Below, piece after piece: positions 6,356 through 10,573 of a DNA stretch of 10,573 nucleotides. Made by a program: the position numbers and the translations under genes. Each line of letters opens with the position of its first letter. The stretch's first letter is position 1. Origin of the DNA: an uncultured bacterium (GTDB lineage Bacteria; Cyanobacteriota; Vampirovibrionia; Gastranaerophilales; Gastranaerophilaceae); the NCBI GenBank assembly GCA_902765655.1, contig CACXAK010000065.1, forward strand, positions 1 through 10,573. Reading direction: 5' to 3'. The notes beneath the pieces were generated by a model. The model had not been told where the DNA came from. It ran no database searches and saw only the letters and a program-made list of their open reading frames with translations.

Positions 6356-6529
6356 TTATACCTTTCTCTTACGAGCAGCTTCAGATTTGTGTTTTCTTTT
6401 TACACTCGGTTTTTCATATCTTTCACGTTTTTTAACTTCTGAAAGAATACCGGCTTTTTGAATCTTTTTCTTGAAACGTCTTAAAGCGCTTTCAATTGAT
6501 TCGTTTTCGCCAACTTTAACTTCTGCCAT
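6356..6529 (-). CDS. rpsU: 30S ribosomal protein S21
   Basis: A 57-residue, very basic protein starting MAEVKVGENE and ending ARKRKV. The S21 signature is clear: SIESALRRFKKK (11-22) followed by the KAGIL segment, then ERYEKPSVKRKHK (36-48) and a Lys/Arg-rich tail. S21 sits on the small-subunit platform near the 3' end of 16S rRNA and helps mRNA initiation. The length is normal. The ATG at 6529 is preceded by AAAGGTGG at a slightly long spacing. A consensus-like promoter lies just upstream (6571-6599) and a terminator 17 bp downstream, so it looks monocistronic. Confidence 0.95.
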   Translation of the reverse strand: MAEVKVGENESIESALRRFKKKIQKAGILSEVKKRERYEKPSVKRKHKSEAARKRKV

Positions 6530-6570
6530 TTTATATTTTCACCACCTTTAATGACTTGTTGTACTTGTTT

Positions 6571-6599
6571 AATATATTATAAACTAAAATAAAATTCAA
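6571..6599 (-). promoter_or_regulatory. rpsU: rpsU promoter (TTGAAT-17-TATATT)
   Basis: On the minus strand, TTGAAT (6599-6594) and TATATT (6576-6571) are separated by exactly 17 bp. Each hexamer matches the primary sigma consensus at four or five of six positions. Initiation near 6564 would give a leader of about 35 bases including the ribosome binding site. It begins 19 bp after the stop of the upstream membrane-protein gene. Confidence 0.55.
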
Positions 6600-6617
6600 G
6601 TTTTTGGGGTATATTAA

Positions 6618-7451
6618 TTATTTCCCTAAGAATTTTGCCATTTGCGGTCTTGTGATATTAGCAAAATCATTAGTTATTTGATTTTCTGCTTCTTTATTTG
6701 CCGTTTCATCGTGTTGTTTTTTATTTGCACCTGTAATCATATTCCCGATCCAGGTTGCAACAGGGGTAACTGCAACGGGCCCGAAGAATCGATATACTGA
6801 GCCAAAGATAATTAATGATTTCAGTACATCCAAACCTTTAAGCTTTTTAGCCAAATCGCCATTTTTGACCCCTTCTTCAAGATAATGTACTAAATTTGGC
6901 TTTTTAAATTTCTTTAATTCTATATCTTCAGGATGTTTATCTGTATATATTTTTTTGATTTTTTCCTGATGTATTTTAAGATTTTCAGCAAGTTTTTCTG
7001 TTGTCATATTCAGTTTATTTGCTGCATACTTCATAGAAACATGCTTGTTCCACGGACCGACAAGTCTTTCACTGACCAAATACGCAATTGCTGTTGATGC
7101 AAGAAGTGTTAATCCCTGATTTATGGCAAGAGTAGTTCTTCTGTCTTTGTCCATGTCCTGATTCCTCAGAGTTTGAAGCATATACATGCCTGATATCACA
7201 TAAGAACCAAGCGCCTGCATGTGGTCAACAATTCTTCCGATATCATTTCTGTGAAATAACCAATTTGCGACTTTAGATGACATCAGCGGACCGTAATAGT
7301 ATTTAGCGATGCCTCCAGTAAGTTTGTCAAATCCGTTTTTTAACGGATTTAAAAATGCTGATTTCTGCGGAACGCTGCCACCGTTGAACGAAGGATTATA
7401 ATTTTTATATTTGCTGTTATAATTCGAAATGGAAGTATTGAGGGTAATCAT
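6618..7451 (-). CDS. Unknown multi-pass membrane protein with N-terminal PSFNGG motif
   Basis: Not recognised. The 277 residues show a polar, Asn/Tyr/Ser-rich N-terminus (1-30) carrying NPSFNGG (19-25) and no classical signal peptide. Hydrophobic segments lie near 79-95 and 106-126, then a charged helical region (about 138-205, including TTEKLAENLKIHQEKIKK), another hydrophobic stretch (about 208-242, with possible kinks at Pro225 and Pro230) and a polar tail. The start is well supported: GGAGGG lies 8 bases before the ATG. Its ATG shares one base with the stop of the upstream gene (TAATG), which implies translational coupling. The architecture parallels its partner, so the two may be distant paralogues or subunits of one complex. 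It ends just before the rpsU promoter, with no clear terminator. Confidence 0.8.
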   Translation of the reverse strand: MITLNTSISNYNSKYKNYNPSFNGGSVPQKSAFLNPLKNGFDKLTGGIAKYYYGPLMSSKVANWLFHRNDIGRIVDHMQALGSYVISGMYMLQTLRNQDMDKDRRTTLAINQGLTLLASTAIAYLVSERLVGPWNKHVSMKYAANKLNMTTEKLAENLKIHQEKIKKIYTDKHPEDIELKKFKKPNLVHYLEEGVKNGDLAKKLKGLDVLKSLIIFGSVYRFFGPVAVTPVATWIGNMITGANKKQHDETANKEAENQITNDFANITRPQMAKFLGK

Positions 7452-8449
7452 TATTTGTTCCCTCCTTCCTTATTTACATTCTGAACTTGTGCAGGTTGCT
7501 GAATAGGTTGTTTTGATTTTCCTTTTTCAAGTCCGAAAACGTGTTTTAAAATCGGCGGGATTAGGGCAACTGTTAACATTGCTTTTAATATCCCGAATAC
7601 AAATGTATCAGGAGCCATATTCAGACATTTATAGACTTTATCAAAGTCTGCGGCTTTATTCAATCTCAAGAATTTTCCGTTTTTGTCATATTCTACAAAA
7701 TTATTAAAGAATTTTTCACCAACATACCTTGTTCCGGCTTTAAGTTTTTCCTTTGTAAGATTTTTAATATTGTAATCTTTGTATACTTTTTCGAAATCAA
7801 ATTCGGAATTTAGAGCGGTTAATCTTACGAGTTTTCCGTCTTTTTCTTCGTATGCTCCAAATTGTTTTAAGAACTCCGGCTCAAGTTGTTTTGTTCCTTC
7901 AAGGATTTTTTCTGCTGTCAATTCTTCTGCAGGAATATTTGATTCTTTTGCAAGTTTTGCAAGTCTTCTTGTAACAAGTTTTACTTCATTGCTTTTATCA
8001 ATTCTGTCTAAAACAAGTTTTACATCATTATTTTTTACCTTTTCAGCTGCTTTGCCAAGCGGATACATAATAATACTTGCAAAACCGAAACCGATTAACC
8101 CTGATGCCATTGAGTGTCCGGACGCATAAATTTTATCTTCTTTATTCTTTTTGCCCGGCAAAGACATAATAGCCAATGGTCTTGGTCCTAAAGCAAGAAC
8201 CAAAGCAACCAAATTCTGAACGATTGTTGTGTGGTTGTTGCACGCGTCTAATAATTTATCAAGCATTCTTGAGGAAAGTTTAGCGGCAGATCCGAAACTC
8301 ACCGAACTGCCGCTATAATATCCTCTATTCACATTTTCATTATTATTTTTACACAACTCCCCGCGCAAACTCATATCGCTATTCTCGGGAACAGACTTGA
8401 GCCTGTGCTGGTTAGTTAACACGGGATAATTTATATAATCTACTTTCAT
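7451..8449 (-). CDS. Unknown membrane protein with N-terminal VSFGS motif and internal repeat
   Basis: Not recognised. In 332 residues there is a polar N-terminus with SSVSFGSAAK (48-57), hydrophobic segments near 76-95 and 112-132 separated by a Lys-rich turn (KKNKEDK), a long charged helical region (about 134-250), a third hydrophobic segment (282-305) and a Lys/Gln/Pro-rich disordered tail. A repeated unit, KDGKLVRL...DFEKVYK (203-224) and KNGKFLRL...DFDKVYK (256-274), suggests two copies of a small fold. The ATG at 8449 has AAGGTG about 6 bases upstream. It is the first gene of a two-gene operon, divergent from the HEAT-queC operon. A conserved lineage-specific envelope protein is the best description; no enzyme motif is seen. 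Confidence 0.8.
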   Translation of the reverse strand: MKVDYINYPVLTNQHRLKSVPENSDMSLRGELCKNNNENVNRGYYSGSSVSFGSAAKLSSRMLDKLLDACNNHTTIVQNLVALVLALGPRPLAIMSLPGKKNKEDKIYASGHSMASGLIGFGFASIIMYPLGKAAEKVKNNDVKLVLDRIDKSNEVKLVTRRLAKLAKESNIPAEELTAEKILEGTKQLEPEFLKQFGAYEEKDGKLVRLTALNSEFDFEKVYKDYNIKNLTKEKLKAGTRYVGEKFFNNFVEYDKNGKFLRLNKAADFDKVYKCLNMAPDTFVFGILKAMLTVALIPPILKHVFGLEKGKSKQPIQQPAQVQNVNKEGGNK

Positions 8450-8583
8450 GCTACACCTTAATTAGTAATTGATACATCTATATTAATACAAAAGATAAAT
8501 TAAATTGTTAGATTATTAATAATTTGTTACAAATATATATATTTATTTATTGGTCAATAAAATTTGCAAAAGCCGTATATTTA

Positions 8584-9573
8584 ATGTACGCTGAAATTTG
8601 TGAGGGCATAAAATTGAGCGGGCATTATAATCTTGATTTTGAGGCAATAGCAAAAAGTTGTAACCTGTATAGTAATTGTTCGGAAGATGTTATATCGAAA
8701 ATTGAATCGATTAAATCAAAGTATAATCAAGATGAGCTTGTATCAATATATAATTACATGCTTTCGCAATCACAAAATCCTGAGGTGCTTATGTATCTCA
8801 TAAGATGTTGTGATGAATACAGAAATCCTTCGACTCTTGAATATTTGGCTGATGTCCTCCTGTTGAAAAATTTTATCGGGGCTGATGAAAATCTTAAAGA
8901 AAAATTTTTAAATGTGCGTATTATGTGTGCAAAAGCTATGGGAAATTATAAGAACACATCTGTTGTAACTTCACTTCTATATTGTCTGAATAATAAAAAC
9001 GAGAATTACAGAGTGCGCCTTGCATGTGCCGATGCATTAGGACGAATAGGGGATAAATATGCGGTTGTACCATTAATTGAAGTCGTAAAGGATGAAGAAG
9101 AAAAATCTGTTTATTTGCGTGAAGGTGCAGCTTGTGCTTTGGGACTAATTGGCGATACGCGTGCAATTGATCCTCTTGTTTCAATACTGGAGGCAAAGCA
9201 GGGCATTATGGATAAATTTTCATTTTTAAAAGAGCGTGCAATAGAGGCACTTAATCGAATGGGAATTGGTGAAAATGACAAAGCATTTAAGGCAATAAGA
9301 TCTTCTTTAGCTGATGAATCCCCACAGGTTAGAATTGAAGCAATTGAAGCACTGATGGACAGTGAACATTCGGAATCTTATGATATAATAAAAAATGTAC
9401 TTGATAATGATAGTGATGAAGAAGTAAAGAAAAATGCTCTCATTGCATTGTATAATCTTTCGGACAGAAGTATTCTTGATGAAGTTATTTCTTCTTCAAA
9501 ATATTCCGATAAATTAAAAATGTCAGCAGTAGAAATAATAAATGAATATGAAAGTGAAGATGTAAATGACTAA
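8584..9573 (+). CDS. HEAT-repeat protein (PBS-lyase-like HEAT repeats)
   Basis: A soluble alpha-solenoid of 329 residues. Clear HEAT units are at 111-137 (VRIMCAKAMGNY), 143-170 (YRVRLACADALGRIGDKYAV), 177-203 (YLREGAACALGLIGDTRAI), 216-240, 248-274 (QVRIEAIEAL) and 279-303. The A-x-x-A-L-G-x-I-G-D-x-x-A-hydrophobic-x-P-L pattern is the phycobilisome-lyase type, common throughout Cyanobacteria and relatives, usually in protein-binding adaptors. The start is uncertain. ATG 8584 has no Shine-Dalgarno, while an in-frame TTG at 8614 has GAGGG seven bases upstream; a more distant TTG at 8524 would add an unlikely hydrophobic leader. The stop overlaps queC by 8 bp, so the genes are cotranscribed and probably coupled. 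The partner or substrate is unknown. Confidence 0.88.
   Translation: MYAEICEGIKLSGHYNLDFEAIAKSCNLYSNCSEDVISKIESIKSKYNQDELVSIYNYMLSQSQNPEVLMYLIRCCDEYRNPSTLEYLADVLLLKNFIGADENLKEKFLNVRIMCAKAMGNYKNTSVVTSLLYCLNNKNENYRVRLACADALGRIGDKYAVVPLIEVVKDEEEKSVYLREGAACALGLIGDTRAIDPLVSILEAKQGIMDKFSFLKERAIEALNRMGIGENDKAFKAIRSSLADESPQVRIEAIEALMDSEHSESYDIIKNVLDNDSDEEVKKNALIALYNLSDRSILDEVISSSKYSDKLKMSAVEIINEYESEDVND
8602..8606 (+). promoter_or_regulatory. Shine-Dalgarno-like GAGGG favouring a TTG start at 8614
   Basis: GAGGG with 7 bases to an in-frame TTG (8614-8616). If used, the HEAT protein would be 319 residues. The competing ATG at 8584 lacks any such site. Confidence 0.4.
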
Positions 9574-10234
9574 ATCAATAATCTTATTATCAGGTGGTTT
9601 GGATTCTCTGGTAAGTTTGGGACTTACAAAAGAAAAACTAGATGTTGAACTTGCCCTGACGTTTGATTATGGACAAAAGTCAGCCTCAAGTGAAATTGAA
9701 GCATCTTTAAAAATATGTAAATATTACGATGTTAAACATAAAGTTATAAAATTAGATTTCCTTAAAGAAATCACTCAAACCGCTTTGGTTTCGAATAAAG
9801 AATTGCCTGCAGGAGAATCACTTGAAGATGAAGAGCAAAGTGCTAAATCAGTTTGGGTTCCAAACAGAAATGGTTTATTTTTAAATATTGCGGGGAGTTT
9901 TGCTGATTCATATAATTATGAAAACATAATAATAGGTGCTAATAAAGAAGAGGCAAAGACTTTCCCGGATAATACATCAGAATTTATCGAATCCGTTAAC
10001 GGGGAATTTAAATTTTCAACTATGGTACATCCAAAAGTTATTGTGCCCTTGATAAATTATACCAAGAATGATATAGTCATGTTGGCTTTGTCGAATAATA
10101 TTCCTCTTGAGTTAACAATGAGCTGTTATCAAGGCGGAGAAAGGCATTGCGGGGCGTGTGAATCTTGCGTAAGGTTAAGGCATGCTCTTGAAGCAAATAA
10201 TGCAAATGATTATATCGAAAAATTATTTGGTTAG
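9566..10234 (+). CDS. queC: 7-cyano-7-deazaguanine (preQ0) synthase QueC
   Basis: QueC converts 7-carboxy-7-deazaguanine to preQ0 with ATP and ammonia, in the queuosine pathway, in the cytoplasm. At 222 residues it has the normal length. Motifs are the ATP PP-loop SGGLDS (9-14), TFDYGQK (32-38), VPNRNGLFLNIA (98-109), GANKEEAKTFPDN (124-136) and the zinc-binding Cys187, Cys195, Cys198 and Cys201 in CYQGGERHCGACESC. All key residues are present. The ATG lies inside the end of the HEAT gene (8-bp overlap), and a DUF366 gene starts 3 bp after the stop, so this is a three-gene operon. No preQ1 riboswitch is seen upstream. Confidence 0.97.
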   Translation: MTKSIILLSGGLDSLVSLGLTKEKLDVELALTFDYGQKSASSEIEASLKICKYYDVKHKVIKLDFLKEITQTALVSNKELPAGESLEDEEQSAKSVWVPNRNGLFLNIAGSFADSYNYENIIIGANKEEAKTFPDNTSEFIESVNGEFKFSTMVHPKVIVPLINYTKNDIVMLALSNNIPLELTMSCYQGGERHCGACESCVRLRHALEANNANDYIEKLFG

Positions 10235-10237
10235 GAT

Positions 10238-10573
10238 ATGAAAACATTATTTACAGATAACGAAATTAAATATATCGGTTCTCAGCTGCAACCGCATTGG
10301 ATATACAAAAATTTTAATATTCAGGGTGATGCTATTGTGGCGTTTTGCGGAGAATGTGATGTACATTTGTCAGAAATGGTTGATATTGAGGACGTAATTA
10401 ACAATGAACCGATATATAGTAAATATATGCTGAGTTTTATAACCGAGCAGTTTAATGTCGAACTTGTTGAAGGCGTTTTCAGACAAAGATTATTAATCTG
10501 TGTTATTAAGGAAGCTTTGGAAAACAGGGGATTTACCGTAAAAAGAGATGGAGACGATTTATTTATAAATAAC
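10238..10573 (+). CDS. DUF366 family protein, 3' end cut by window
   Basis: The first 112 residues of a frame that stays open to the window end. It begins MKTLFTDNEIKYIGSQL. Features that recall DUF366 (PF04017, from memory) are the N-terminal IKYIGSQLQPHWIYKNF segment, the NIQGDAIVAFCGECDV stretch (26-41) and FITEQFNVEL...RQRLLICVIKEAL (67-93). DUF366 is a small family of unknown function, usually under 200 residues, that I recall occurring beside queuosine or other deazapurine genes in several phyla, so its position after queC supports the call. The ATG is 3 bp after the queC stop, with AGGA very close before it, and translation may depend on coupling. A role in deazaguanine metabolism is inferred only from context. 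Confidence 0.82.
   Translation, partial: MKTLFTDNEIKYIGSQLQPHWIYKNFNIQGDAIVAFCGECDVHLSEMVDIEDVINNEPIYSKYMLSFITEQFNVELVEGVFRQRLLICVIKEALENRGFTVKRDGDDLFINN

Noticed and set aside
8450..8470. GCTACACC near the HEAT-queC operon, recalling the preQ1-I riboswitch core
   Set aside because: The flanking P1 stem and A-rich tail are absent, and the bases are the start and ribosome binding site of the divergent gene at 8449.
8526..8543. Second HLR1-like site (GTTACAAA then TATATATT) upstream of the HEAT-queC operon
   Set aside because: Only the first unit fits; the second misses two constrained positions including the C, as expected by chance in such AT-rich DNA.
1..10573. Defence system, toxin-antitoxin, prophage, insertion sequence or CRISPR array
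   Set aside because: No transposase, integrase, nuclease or effector motifs, no terminal inverted repeats and no spaced direct repeats were seen.

Overview
The window is AT-rich (about two thirds A+T by eye), uses the standard code and is densely packed with short operons. Several features together suggest the non-photosynthetic gut relatives of Cyanobacteria (Vampirovibrionia/Melainabacteria, most likely Gastranaerophilales). These are HEAT-repeat proteins of the phycobilisome-lyase type, unrecognised membrane proteins with an N-terminal Ser-Phe-Gly/Asn motif of a kind I associate with that group, a QueC-DUF366 pair, and a cyanobacterial-type regulatory box. This placement is an inference from gene style, not from a marker-gene tree.

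Layout. Positions 2-2122 (+) hold the 3' part of a GH13 alpha-amylase-family gene, cut by the window edge, with a long unrecognised C-terminal extension that contains a perfect 72-bp tandem duplication. It converges, 3 bp apart, on a minus-strand pair: leuC (large subunit of 3-isopropylmalate dehydratase, 2126-3367) preceded by a HEAT-like gene (3409-4140). A 63-residue basic orphan protein lies on the plus strand (4243-4434). Next, on the minus strand, come a 164-residue unknown (4444-4938), tsaD for the universal tRNA t6A modification (4992-6047), rpsU for ribosomal protein S21 (6356-6529), and two overlapping unknown membrane-protein genes (6618-7451 and 7451-8449). The right end is a plus-strand operon: a HEAT-repeat protein (8584-9573), queC for preQ0 synthesis (9566-10234) and a DUF366 gene cut by the window end (10238-10573).

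The most interesting part is the 308-bp gap between tsaD and rpsU. On the minus strand it carries an 18-bp direct repeat that matches every position of the cyanobacterial HLR1 box, the binding site of the response regulator RpaB. A possible leaderless tsaD promoter lies downstream of it. On the plus strand the same gap ends in a strong intrinsic terminator although no gene precedes it, which suggests an undescribed small RNA. Downstream of that is the rpsU terminator.

Functionally the window mixes translation and tRNA modification (TsaD, S21, QueC), branched-chain amino-acid synthesis (LeuC), glycan metabolism (GH13) and lineage-specific unknowns. I see no defence island, prophage, insertion sequence, CRISPR array, tRNA or rRNA.
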